Assembly (NCBI RefSeq): GCF_032854445.1
Contig: NC_088297.1
Span: 9,512,163-9,576,162, forward strand
Source: Liolophura sinensis
Lineage: Eukaryota > Mollusca > Polyplacophora > Chitonida > Chitonidae
Direction: 5' to 3'
DNA length: 64,000 nucleotides
This document shows positions 11,934 to 22,615 of this stretch, piece after piece; position 1 is the first letter of the stretch, and each line of letters opens with the position of its first letter. The notes below the pieces were generated by a model. It worked only from the letters and a program-made list of their open reading frames with translations. It ran no database searches and was not told the origin of the DNA. Made by a program: the position numbers and the translations under genes.

Positions 11934-11977
11934 TAATGTCGTTGAGTACAGGATAACTCCAATCAAATAAATTAAAG
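11934..11977 (+). repeat. SINE family B tail fragment
   Basis: 'ttgagtacaggataactcca' followed by 'atcaaataaatta' corresponds to the family B 3' end, next to the complete copy that follows. Confidence 0.55.
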
Positions 11978-11981
11978 AAAC

Positions 11982-12270
11982 TTGAGACACTCGGGGCCTC
12001 CATGGCTCACTTGATTAGCGCACTAGCGCAGCGTGATGACCTAGGAGCCTCTCACCAATGCGGTCGCTCGGAGTTCAAGTCCAGCTCATGTTGGCTTCCT
12101 CTCCGGCAGTACATGGGAAAGTCCGCCAGCAATCTGCGGATGGTTGTGGGTTTCCCTCGGGCTCTGCCCGGTTTCCACCCACCATAATGCTGACCGCAGT
12201 CGTACAAGTGAAATATTCTTGAGGGCAGCGTAAAAACACCAATCAAATAAATAAATAAATTGAGACACTC
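11982..12270 (+). mobile_element. Full-length SINE family B with target-site duplication
   Basis: The complete element at 11993-12259 starts 'ggggcctccatggctcactt'. It has a tRNA-like A box ('tggctcacttgattagcgc') and B box ('gagttcaagtcc', about 12071), the conserved body, and an (aaat)n tail. A perfect 11-bp duplication, 'ttgagacactc', flanks it at 11982-11992 and 12260-12270. This is the best reference copy in the window. Confidence 0.95.
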
Positions 12271-12708
12271 AGCATATTGTTACTTTAAAATGTTTCTATT
12301 TCATTGGATACATGTAGTTTCAGCCTCAAACTTGAAAAGCCACTGTGCATGACAGGGTGCTGATTTGACCACAGCTGCTCTGTTTGTGGCGCGTATAAAA
12401 AAGCAAGACATGAAATGTGAATGTGGCTAATTACATATACTAAAGTATGGCTGACATACACAGATTTTTCTGTAAGGTTGATGACAACTATCTAAAAAAA
12501 TGAAAAAAGAAAAACATTGTCAGCAGAGCAGACATGTCTGTCCAAAGCCAAAATGTCCTGCCACACCTGTAACATAGCAGATCTGCATGTAGTTACATGT
12601 AGATTTTTTGGAATAACCGGTGAAATAAGGTAGTGTATTCTTATTTTGATTCCCAGACATCCTGAATGTGTTTTCAGAAAAGTTAATCCCATCTTGTTTT
12701 TCTTTCAG
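12271..12708. other. Presumed intron upstream of constant exon
   Basis: AT-rich sequence ending in the polypyrimidine tract 'cttgtttttctttcag'. A second, weaker AG (12676-12677) lies 31 bases upstream and would add ten codons in frame. Confidence 0.5.
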
Positions 12709-12935
12709 ATCTCCCACTGAATCTCTAAGGCTGTTTTCTTTGAGAGGCCGTTTGATGTTGATTGTTTTTCTCCGACTCTTCATCAGCACAATGGGTGTTA
12801 CTCTGGAAAGGGTGCAGAACAAATTTGCATGCATTATTGGAGAGCTGACCAATGAACCGCTAGTGCTTTCACAGTTTGCAATATGGGTGGATTTACGCAT
12901 TTCAGAGTACAAATCAAAAGGCACAATATCTCTGG
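12709..12935 (+). CDS. Constant exon C1 of the alternative-terminal-exon gene
   Basis: A 227-base internal exon with a strong acceptor (cttgtttttctttcag|at) and donor (ctgg|gtaagt). Only one of the three plus frames is open throughout. It joins in phase (G|AT, Asp) to the next exon. The translation likely starts here at ATG 12791, whose context 'acaATGG' is a good initiation site. It then reads MGVTLERVQNKFACII and on to the exon end at ...KGTISL, 48 codons. An in-frame ATG at 12755 would add a hydrophobic MLIVFLRLFIS stretch, and the frame stays open to the acceptor, so an upstream coding exon cannot be excluded. No known domain is recognised. In particular it does not look like a BTB domain, which heads the insect genes of similar layout. 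Confidence 0.6.
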
Positions 12936-13826
12936 GTAAGTCGTGTGATTCCTGCCCATGATCATGGTAAATGACCTTGAAATGCCCACGTGACAAAGTC
13001 ACACATTTGCCTGATTCTGAGATTTCTATTGACCTTAGAAAGGTGTTTTGAGGTTTGTTTGTAAGAGAGGCTGATAGCCTACTGGAAAATCAGGTTTCAC
13101 CTGGTATTTTATGACTTTTATTTTTTGGGTGAAAATTTGTTGCATTTACTGTACGTGAATTTTGATGGTATGTGGGAAGATGCACCAGCAGCCTGTCAGT
13201 GATTGTGGGTTTCCCCCGGGCTCTGCCCGCTTTCCACCCACAATAATGCTGGCCGCCGTCATAAAAGTGAAATATTGAGTACCAATCTGTCACCAATCAG
13301 ATAAATAAATGATCAAATGAATTGTAATGTTTACATGCCTCATTACCTGATAATAAGCCAGGTCACAGTCTTAAGTTGAATAGTCTGTTCAGTGAGACAT
13401 TCTCACTTATTCAACACAGGTAGGCAAGTAGGCAAAAAGAAATCAGATTATTTTTTGGACAACTTTGCTCATTTGGCTGAAGCATTTGTCTTGCATCACC
13501 CAGTAGGCAGCTGGGTAGTGAGTATAACGGTTTAAATACAACTCTTGCTACTTGTTTTTTGTGCAAATCATGAAAGGCAGGGGGATTGTTTATCTACCTG
13601 AGGTAGGGTTGTTATTTTCCTCCTGTTCTGTGATGAGTAGTTTTGAAATAGAAATCTAAAGCGTACACATTTTAACCCTCGTGTTCTTGCATCTGCTCCA
13701 ATAATCTGTTGTAAATCATAATGTGTAAAGTGTCAATGGAAAGTTGTGGAAACCTTCACCACAGTAGTTTGCATGAAGAAATTGGAGGGACCATCATGTA
13801 AATCATTGTCGTCGTCGTCATTTCAG
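12936..13826 (+). other. Intron between constant exons
   Basis: It begins GTAAGT and ends 'cgtcgtcatttcag'. It carries one partial SINE (13165-13312) and nothing else recognised. Confidence 0.6.
13165..13312 (+). repeat. SINE family B, 5'-truncated
   Basis: 'gtgggtttcccccgggctct', 'ataatgctggccgccgtc' and a short 'ataaataaatga' tail identify family B. A few bases are deleted near 'gaaatattgagtacc'. Confidence 0.85.
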
Positions 13827-14489
13827 ATTGTTCAGGGGAATCGCCAGACCCCTCCTGGCTCAAGGGTCACATCAACCCACCTCTGCACAGTCTGCCTAGC
13901 AGTCTAACAGGGCATGGCGGAGTTCACAATTCATTTACGCAGAAAGCAAGGTTACCAAGTAGAGACTCATCGCGTTTGTATCAGAACAATAGAAGTGTAG
14001 AAACTGTGGAAGGTGTGGAATATGTGTCGGACAGATTATCCCCTGAAGTTCAGGCAATCAAGGAGGAAATGTCAGAAGGTATTTATCCAGTTTCAGTGCA
14101 TAAGCACGATGGTGCTGGCACGAGAAAAAGGACAGCAGAGAGTTTCCAGAGTAGTGATCAATCCTTATATTCGCAATCGGAAGGCAGCTTTTTTCCTGGG
14201 CAGAATTCCTCGAACACTTTCACGGGTGGCACCCCAAAAGCTCGCCGCGTTGAGGCAGCAGGTGATGATAATTCAGCAGTCGAATCTCCGTCAAACCAAA
14301 GCTTTATGTCTGTTATCGGCGACTCTTTTCAAGAGACAGACGATCCAAGTCAAAGTGATGCAAGTCTGTTAGAAGAGCAGTCAAGGGGAGGTAATTTGGC
14401 ATCCCGGTTCAGTGCAGCAAACGCCCCTGCTAGCATGTCATCTCCGTCGACGAGTGACGGGGCACGGCCTGGGACCAGCGGATCAGCAG
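13827..14489 (+). CDS. Constant exon C2: Ser/acidic disordered linker
   Basis: A 663-base exon between acceptor 'gtcatttcag|at' and donor 'gcag|gtgagg', open in the frame set by C1 and encoding about 220 residues. The sequence is rich in Ser, Gly, Glu, Asp, Asn and Gln with no predicted globular domain: D-C-S-G-E-S-P-D-P-S-W-L-K-G at the start, GDSFQETDDPSQSDASLLEE in the middle, PSTSDGARPGTSGSA at the end. An IKEE tetrapeptide (about residue 79 of the exon) fits the sumoylation consensus. Two short basic patches (TRKR and PKARR) could aid nuclear import. The exon ends in phase 1, leaving a G that every terminal exon completes. Reading through the donor gives 40 more codons to a stop at 14606-14608, a possible alternative end. 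Confidence 0.8.
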
Positions 14490-17400
14490 GTGAGGCTTAC
14501 ACTTTGCTTTGTCTAACCATTAATTTATTGAAAGTCGTGCATCATGTGGACAGTTGTGTACTAGAATGGAAGTTCCCTTGGAAAGCGAATCTGGAGAAGC
14601 AACTTTAGGCAGTATGTAATGGCCAGAGGTTGATTGTTAACTGTGGTCTACTATGGTCCGAGACCAGTGCAGCACGCACCCCAGTTTTGAATTGTAAACT
14701 GTACATGCACATGAATTCCACCTAAAATTCTGCTTGTTTTCAAATGAGTATTTTTGTGAAGTTTGGTTAATTCCAGATAAAAGAAAAACCTATGTTATCA
14801 TTTCAAGACCTTCGCATGTTTATACATGTGCTTTTAAAAGAATAAAATTGAATTTCTACAGGCCAAAAATTCTGGTGGAATACATTACCTCAAAATTTGA
14901 ATTGGGATTTGAACACATCTGAGTTTGAAATTGGGAACACCTAATAAATGGTATGTTTTGAAAGACACCAAAGATATTCAAATCTCTGTTGTAGTAAACC
15001 GCCTATTATGTCAAGATTTTTATTTTGACATAAGTCAAAGCAGACTTTATGGAACTGGCATCTGATATGACTGGTCTGTGATTTTTCTACATCTAAAAGC
15101 AGGAAAAACACTTACACAAAGTATATATTAAAAGAGAAAATTAAACTCTGTTCATAAAAAGAAGTGTTATGTATTTGTTTTTTTTTTTTTGTTTTTTTTT
15201 TTTTAGAATTTTTTCAGCCTAGTAAAATGCATTTTAGATTCTAAGGTGGCCTTTTCCGATCTTGTTGGGAACAGTAACACCACATCAGGTTTTTGCCACT
15301 GAATGCTTACGCCAATTGAAGAGAACAATTTTAAGTAACAATGTGGATGTGTGGTCACTAAAAATCACAGTAAAATCTGATGTTGGTATGGTAGATGCTT
15401 TTCATGAACCTTTCAGAACGCTGGTCTCTACACGTTCTACATGTATGCAAGCCCTCAACTATTGTTAGCATTATGGTTATCATTTTTTGTGGATACATTT
15501 TAATACATTGACACATTTGTATGTGGAAAAAGCCAAACTGGGTCTTCAGAAAATCTGTGCAGCTCCCCGGGTACATTACAAAGATACATCTAAGATGTAA
15601 AGCCACAGCCTTACTCATGTATCTTCTGTAGAGAGGGTGACACCATATATTACTGAGCCAGCGACTCCCCTCACCCTCCTAGCTGAAAGGAACTTCCATC
15701 CAAGTAACACTGATTTATTCTGTCTTATGTTCACATGAAGCACGCACTTTACTAAATCAAAACCGGACTTCCTTTCTTGTCACTGATGTACATGGATTCA
15801 GCCATTCAGCCTCTGCACATGTAAGATGGCTTGTCAGGGTTGCTGAGGTCTGGTTTTTAGTGCACATAAATTTATAAAAATCTGGAAAACTAAAAATATG
15901 GATCATGATTTTATTTTCGTGCTGTAATTACTCTGATTCATTCAGTAGTATTTTGCAGTTGACTTCAACGGATAATTGCCCAAAACAATTTCCCTTTTTT
16001 TTCTGGAAATTCTTCAAAATTCTTAAGCATGGCTAAGCGTACACCATCAATGTCTGCATATGACAACTGATTATTTTTTGTGGGATAAAATGTAGCTTAA
16101 AATTGGCTATATTTTATTTGGCATGAGTTACAAATGTACACATACACTCAGGTGTGCATAGAGTTCTAATTTATTATGAAGTTAATGATTGCATTAATGT
16201 CTCTCATGTACATGTAGTTTGACAACTTTGAACTTTCAAACAAAAAGATAACTCTCTGGTGTCTTTTTACAGCTTCTCTATATTGTCTGGGAATTGAAAA
16301 ACCTTGCTAAATATTTGAAATTTTGGATGTAGCAAGAAGTCTGGTTTTGGTTTTTATTTCTGCTGTCTTATAACCTGTTTGTACATTTGATACACACATG
16401 ATATCTGCAAGAGTGAACAAAAAATGTGTACTTGGAATTTGACAGACATTTTAATCAAGGGGCATAACTCCCAAAATGAAGTTGACTGCGCCGTAAAGTC
16501 ATATTGTTATCCCTGTTTAATTTCTACAAAACACATTGACAAAGTCGGAATTTAACCTTGCAGCTATCTTGCATTTCATCTTTTATTCATTGGTTCTCAA
16601 GACTCACAGAATATATTTTAATCATGTTTCATACAGCTAAAGAATCTTTGCTGAATTATTTCCATGCATCAATGAAAGATGTTATGTTTCTACTGCCCTG
16701 CCATGTTACTGCCCCAAGTATTCTAGTTCTGCTAAATCATCCCCTTACTACTTGTATGCATGATTCAGTTAAACAGTAAGACGTGTACGATGTACGATGC
16801 CATAATTCGTGGTATAGTTTGGAGAAAACCTTGCCACTATGTGTTCAGATACACGTACATGTACGTACACACCTTGCCACTTTGTTTAGAAATCTGTATG
16901 TGTAGATTCATGTGCGTATAGAGCTACGTTTTGCCTTTTTGCAATTTATGTTTGGTGAAGTGTCAAGATTCCTGTACTTCTGTTTCGAGAGGAAACGACA
17001 CAGTTTATAATTGCTTGTGAAAAGATTCTGTTTACATGTCTGAATATATGCCTTGATATGGAACTGGGATAGTCATATTTTATAGAATCGAGAGGATTGC
17101 TACTCATTCTGTGTTTCTGATAGATGATGAAACAGTTATTTAGGATTTCAGTGAGGAAGCAGGAGGGTATTAAAATTGAAAGTAAAGCCTATGTGCAGCT
17201 TTAGAATCTGCTGCCTTTTATTCCTGACTGAATATTTATAGTAGGCCTTGCTGGTGGGAAGTCTCATATGACTTGTGTACAGTTGGTTTACAAATGTCGG
17301 CTTCGATCCATAGATTTCATGTAAGAATTAACTCTCAGTTCCAATGAAATGGAAGAATTACTTTTAATCAGTACCTTGAAGACAATAATTAATGAATATG

Positions 17401-18861
17401 TATGTGGGTGGCAGTAGACCTACAAATGTGAGCAGGTTATTTTTATATACCCACTGTACATACACTTAGTATTCATGTATGATTTAGGTTGGTAGATCAG
17501 TTAGAAGTTAGAAGAGAACGTGCCTGCAAATAATAAAATGATAATAAGAAAGCCATAAGAAACTGTATAAATCCTTAGACAATTTCTGTAAATCAGGCAA
17601 ATATGAGGTTGAATAGGGTATTTATGTCAGGATGACGCTAATATTGCTTGAATGTACCGCATCATTTGTGTCTGCTGTATTGGCAAAATGGGTGATGCCA
17701 TTTGTTATTATATGAAGTCCCATAAGGTAGTTGTAAATTAGGATATAAAAAACTATCTTAGAAAGACAGATTCCAAAATACACAAGATGTTACAAATGTA
17801 CAACTGTCACCGTTACATCCACATGCAACTGTAGCAACTGTGACAAGCAGGGTAGTAATTTCCATCACATAACCCTTTGTGATGTTGATGAAATAAATCC
17901 ACGTGTGAGAAGCATTGCTTTTAGACCAGTATGTAGATGGTATTCAGCAAACCTCATTTACATGGTTACCCCTGTACGACAGATCATTACGTAAAGTGTT
18001 TTTCCTGCCAAGCATAAAACACATGATTGTTGAGATTAAAATCATTTTTGGTGATGTAGAAGTATGATTGAATAGTTGACGTGCACAAATTTATTCTAGT
18101 TTTTCACCAAACATTCCAATACATCACATGTGATAGTACATGTATTATTTACAATGATTCCTTCAACATGTAAGTTTTCTTAATTCCTTAAGCATTGTTT
18201 TACCATTTGACAAAATTTGATACATTTTGTTTGGTGGTTAGCTCATTGCTATTTAAAAGAACCGATTGTTTTGTTTATTACCAAGCGTTAACTGTAAAAG
18301 CGACATTACTTCCAGTATTGAATGTTGAATTCCTGTTTATGCACAGTTTGCATTAAAATAATTACCTTTTAGGTCAAAATTCTGGTGTCGTATAAGTGAA
18401 ATTTTCCTGACCTTAGCTTTAAAAAGCCGATAAAAGCAGATACAAGTGAAAATAATTCTGTTTCCTGTGCGGTCTGCGTGTGATTCTTCTTTCAGAACAG
18501 CTTTTGACTTTCTGCTTCGACATCATCATTATTAGCATGTGATCATAATTCAGGTTTTAACAGTTATGCCATTTAATGAGGGCTTTGAAATACAGCATTA
18601 CTTCCTGTGTTCAGTTTGGGTGATATGTACTCTGTACTTAGCGCATGCTGGCTGGCTTAATCTGTTCATTCTCCCCAAACTGCAGACAAAAACCATCAAC
18701 GAACCAGTTGTTACACTCCTCCAGGTGGGATACAAGGAGATGTAAATCAATCAGTTCAGTACTGGATTGAAATTTTTCAAATTTTAATACATGCTGAGTA
18801 GTGTATTGAGGGGTATTTGTGGGTGCTAGACTGTTGAAATCCGTTTCCTTGCCCGTTCCAG
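14490..18861 (+). other. Intron to first terminal exon
   Basis: 4.4 kb of mostly unique AT-rich DNA with strikingly few SINEs. It contains a poly-T tract (about 15178-15206), local direct and palindromic repeats at 16829-16886, and a possible family B SINE tail remnant at about 18380-18420 ('gtcgtataagtgaaattttc'). AATAAA occurs at 14841-14846 and 14943-14948, just after the read-through stop of exon C2. No other coding exon was recognised. Confidence 0.5.
14841..14846 (+). promoter_or_regulatory. AATAAA, possible intronic poly(A) signal
   Basis: A canonical hexamer 233 bases after the stop reached by reading through the C2 donor. A second lies at 14943-14948. Together with the open frame it could end a short isoform lacking any terminal DNA-binding module. 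Confidence 0.35.
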
Positions 18862-19406
18862 AGCCGGAGTACATGGTTTGGCCACGCCTGACCGGTAGAC
18901 GGCAAGGACGCACAGAGGGAAGAGCGGAGGGTAGCTCTGGGTTTTCGTACTCTTCACGTCATCGGGACACCAAAGGCATTCGAGCTAGAATCATAAACAT
19001 AGAGCAAAAATCTGAGAAAACCATTGGAAATATTGTTGGTGCTGTTGGAAGCTTTGAGTCATGGCTGTTCCAGAAGCATGGCAGGAGCCAGACAATTGAA
19101 ACCATCAAATGCCATGAGCTAGATGGCTATTTGGCAGAGTTTTTCTCTGAAGTAACAAAACCACACGGTGGCCATTACGATCCAGATTCGTTTGTCAGCT
19201 TTAGATCATACATAGAACGTTTTCTGAAAGAGCATGGATACCCATATTCTATCTGTAGGTCGGATTATTTCGCAAGCAGCCAGCATGCCTTTAAGGAACG
19301 TCGGAAAACCCTGGTTAAAAAACGACAAGAAAAACTGATGCAGGAAGAAATGATTAGGCAAGCTAACTTTGACTATGACACTATAGAGCATTTGACTGGA
19401 TCTTGA
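18862..19406 (+). CDS. Alternative terminal exon T1, Crypton-type core-binding domain
   Basis: Acceptor 'ccttgcccgttccag|ag', entered in phase 1 (G|AG, Glu), and open for 181 residues to the stop. Residues 1-40 are a leader rich in Arg and Gly. Residues 41-150 form the shared helical module: KTIGNIVGAVGSFESWL, then TIETI-CHELDGYLAEFF, KPHGGHYDPDSF, RSYIERFLKEHGYPYS, and SQHAFKERRK. The tail is basic then acidic. This is the first half of the tyrosine-recombinase-like fold of Crypton/ZMYM/QRICH1/KIAA1958 proteins, with no catalytic R-H-R-Y half following. It is the copy nearest the constant exon and has Cys-His instead of the usual Pro-Pro in the IPP-ELD motif. Base composition is more AT-rich than in most other copies. 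A variant ATTAAA signal lies at 19558-19563. Confidence 0.87.
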
Positions 19407-19854
19407 AAAAAGTTTATATGTGCTGCAGAACACAGGGCTGTGAAAAAGCAACTTAATTAAGTTAATATTTGCTTTACCAATGTTATTAATTGAGACAGTC
19501 TAAATGCCCCATCATGGTCAGAAAAGAACTCACAATATGGTTTACCCTGGTAATATAATTAAAACTGAATATGAAGGATAAATAACTTTTGTATGCACTA
19601 TGGCTATATTTAACACATGCAATTTAACTGTGTTTTCAACAGGATTGTGTATCAGAGTCAAAGCTAATATGCCTGTGGAAGTATTTGTCAGTTTCTTAGT
19701 GGAAAGTCTTGCAATTTTATGTTGGCTAATTTGCACAACTTGAAAGTTCTAGTTTGTTTACGCTGATTAGACCCCTAGCGAAGTATTTTCCACTGCCTGT
19801 CTATTGACATTTTGCTCTGTGAAAAAGGAGCACGATGCACATTTTAAGCACATG
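19407..19854 (+). other. Presumed 3' UTR of T1
   Basis: AT-rich sequence with ATTAAA at 19558-19563. No canonical AATAAA occurs before the tandem repeat that follows, so the 3' end of the T1 isoform is unresolved. Confidence 0.4.
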
Positions 19855-20908
19855 TTGCAGCATCAGTCTTTTAAAGCCCAGGGCAGGTTGCAGCATCTTT
19901 TTGGTGAAGCCCAGAGCAGGTTGCAGCATCCTTCTGGTAAAGCAGAACTTGAGAAGGTTGCAGCATCCTTCTCAAGTTCTGGTTGCAGCATCTTTCTGAT
20001 GAAGCCCAGAGCAGGTTGCAGCATCCTTCTGGTAAATCAGAACTTGAGAAGGTTGCAGCATCCTTCTCAAGTTCTGGTTGCAGCATCTTTCTGGTGAAGC
20101 CCAGGGCAGATTGCAGCATCCTTCTGGTAAAGCAGAACTTGAGAAGGTTGCAGCATCCTTCTCAAGTTCTGGTTGCAGCATCTTGTGGTGAAGCCCAGGG
20201 CACATTACAGCATCTTTCTGATGAAGCCCAGAGCAGATGGCAGCATCCTTCTGGTAAAGCAGAACTTGAGAAGGTTGCAGCATCCTTCTCAAGTTCTGGC
20301 TGCAGCATCTTTTTGGTGAAGCCCAGGGCAGGTTGCAGCATCCTTCTGGTGAAGCCCAGGGCAGATGGCAGCATCCTTCTGGTAAAGCAGAACTTGAGAA
20401 GGTTGCAGCATCCTTTTCAAGTTTTGGCTGCAGCATCTTTTTGGTGAAGCCCAGGGCACATCACAGCATCTTTCTGATGAAGCCCAGAGCAGGTTGCAGC
20501 ATCCTTCTGGTAAATCAGAAGTTGAGAAGGTTGCAGCATCTTTTTGGTGAAGCCCAGGGCACATTACAGCATCTTTCTGGTGAAGCCCAGGGCACATTAC
20601 AGCATCTTTTTGGTGAAGCCCAGAGCAGATGGCAGCATCCTTCTGGTAAAGCAGAACTTGAGAAGGTTGCAGCATCCTTCTCAATTGCTGGTTGCAGCAC
20701 CTTTCTGGTGAAGCCCAGGGCAGATTGCAGCATCCTTCTGGTGAAGCCCAGGGCACATTACAGCATCTTTCTGATGAAGCCCAGAGCAGATGGCAGCATC
20801 CTTCTCAAGTTCTGGTTGCAGCATCTGTCTGGTGAAGCCCAGAGTAGATTGCACCATCTTTCTGGTGAAGCCCAGGGCAGGTTGCAGCATCTTGTGGTGA
20901 AGCCCAGC
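19855..20908. repeat. Complex minisatellite with internal palindromes
   Basis: About 1.05 kb made from 33-bp units ('aagcccagggcaggttgcag' and 13 more bases) interleaved with a block holding a perfect hairpin. Arms agaacttgagaagg and ccttctcaagttct flank a 9-base loop, first at 19944-19980. Unit sizes are multiples of three, so long frames of 150-190 codons are open on both strands. They are repeat artefacts and not proposed as genes. It lies between T1 and T2. Confidence 0.92.
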
Positions 20909-21278
20909 CATTGATATGCTCGCTCGGCAACAACTAAAGAACATTATCTTTGTCTGAATCTGTGGTGCTTGAGTAACCAGTATTTTGAGAGACATTTAAC
21001 GTCCACAATCCAATAGTGGGCCCATTACCTTCATCAAGAATGTGAAGTCTCATTGCTTTATTTTTTTATGTAGTAGCCACATAATATGTGGAAGTACTTT
21101 TATAAATCTTGATTAGGTGACATGCGAAGTCTATCGACAGGTTTATTGCTGTTCTGCATTTGTGCTTCAGATAGGCTTTGATCCCACAGCTCACTATAGT
21201 CTTCAGTCTGCATATTTAACAAATATCTGCACGTTCTGAATCTTCTGTCACACTTCTGAATCTACATATATATAAACA
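20909..21278. other. Unassigned intronic DNA
   Basis: Nothing recognised between the minisatellite and the dispersed inverted-repeat element. Confidence 0.4.
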
Positions 21279-21752
21279 AGGGTTTATGGAAGTCATTTTT
21301 CCACGTACCGACCACCACTTTCTGGATTTTTTTTTCCAACTGAAATTGAGTTTTTTTTTTGTTTCAACAAACCATTTGCGATACGAAAATTGAATATTTT
21401 TGTTCGTTAGTATACTTCATTGATTGATCTAGTTGTCACCGCCTATATATGAATTCAAGCTGGCCTCCTATAGCTACTTGATGCTGCAAGCTGACAATCG
21501 GCACACATTGCAGTTACATGTATTTCAGGATACTAGTCCAGTGAAGGGTGAAGACCTGCCCAGAAAGCTTACAGCCTGCAGCATCAGTCTAGATTGACTG
21601 AACTCACAACATGAGCAATTGGTCTTAACATCACTTTTAAAAAATATTCAGTAGTCCTTCATCAAGACAGAATGGTCATGCATCAGTGGTTTATGGAATA
21701 TGTGGTTGTCACTCTCAGTTGGCAAAAAGGAAATGTCAGAAATGATGTAAAG
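21279..21752 (+). repeat. Dispersed ~0.5-kb repeat X, direct copy
   Basis: Matches the reverse complement of 56103-56626 along its whole length, in the same order. The blocks include 'gaagtcatttttccacgtac', 'ttccaactgaaattgagttt', 'gaagacctgcccagaaagct', 'tctagattgactgaactca' and 'atatgtggttgtcactctc'. Divergence is moderate, with indels. The family is unknown to me, and no terminal inverted repeat or coding frame is evident. Confidence 0.8.
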
Positions 21753-22382
21753 GGGGGAAAAACTCATTTGAGAAAATCAAAAATCATGCAACACCTTACA
21801 TATATATTAGAAACTAATCTTCATAGTGCATCCAGATGAATCGTCTGTGCATTATCTAAATTCTCTTGAAATATTATCCTAACTGGTCAAAATAATCGCA
21901 GATTTCAACCAACAAAAGCAGTTCAAATCCAAGTCTGATTTGACTTAGTGACTGGGACTGATCACATGAAATTTACCGCGAAAGTCAGCCACCGATAATG
22001 AGAAAATTAAGAGGCCCACGGTGATTTACCCCATGAAGTATGGACTAAAATGATATTTAAAACAAGAGGCTACACATTTAAAATATTTACAGATAAAATA
22101 CGCTGCTACTTTATGTAAAAGTGAATTGTCACTTTTTTCCACGACGAATACGGCTGGATCTCGACGGCCTGAAGTCCTGTCTGGCACACATCTCCTTGTT
22201 CAGTCTTTGAATAAAAAACATGCTTTTATAGCTTATCGATGTCTCTGGTAAATGATTATATCTGGCAGAGAAGGTTTTAAGTTCGCTGCTATAAGTCATT
22301 TATCAACTCAGACTCCCGAAAACGAAATCTGGATACGGTCTGCGTGCTTGTCTCGAAAGGAGCTGAAAATATTGCCGCCACC
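21753..22382. other. Unassigned intronic DNA
   Basis: AT-rich with no gene recognised. It becomes more GC/CpG-rich from about 22300. AATAAA at 22210-22215 might serve T1 as a distal poly(A) signal. Confidence 0.35.
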
Positions 22383-22390
22383 TGACGTCA
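22383..22390 (+). promoter_or_regulatory. CRE palindrome TGACGTCA
   Basis: A perfect full-site cAMP-response element (ATF/CREB type) lies 58 bp before the candidate start codon at 22448, in locally CpG-richer sequence. It suggests an internal promoter within the terminal-exon array. Confidence 0.4.
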
Positions 22391-22447
22391 GGGTAACAAA
22401 ATCAGTCAAACCACGTGCGCTCACATGCAGTCACTTGCGCAACTTTA

Positions 22448-22615
22448 ATGTCAAAAACAGAACGATCGGAAGCCGAATCAGGTCAAATTATTCGTGAGGA
22501 CCGATTTGGCATAGACCACAGAGGATTTCATACGGCATACGCCCCTCTTCTTCCAGAAATTGCCTTCTTAAATCTAATCAACGCCGAAGGTCATGAAGAT
22601 TTTCGTAAAAGGCAG
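22448..22615 (+). CDS. Candidate internal first coding exon
   Basis: ATG at 22448 opens 56 codons (MSKTERSEAESGQIIRED at the start, LLPEIAFLNLINAEG near the end). They end exactly at a consensus donor, AGGCAG|GTAACT, in phase 0. The composition is protein-like (mixed charged and hydrophobic, helical), unlike the translated noise around it. Phase 0 does not fit the phase-1 acceptors of T2-T12, so it is either the first exon of a separate nested gene whose next exon I cannot find, or part of an isoform using an unseen exon. No family is recognised. In the same frame the sequence runs on past the donor to a stop at 22669. Confidence 0.4.

Noticed and set aside
12520-13002. A 160-codon minus-strand frame opposite constant exon C1
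   Set aside because: It overlaps exon C1, whose plus-strand acceptor, donor and phase all agree. The minus frame has no motif and no splice logic of its own.
19804-20995. Frames of 80-193 codons on both strands
   Set aside because: They are translations of a tandem repeat with unit lengths divisible by three. Both strands are open at once and the peptides are low-complexity.
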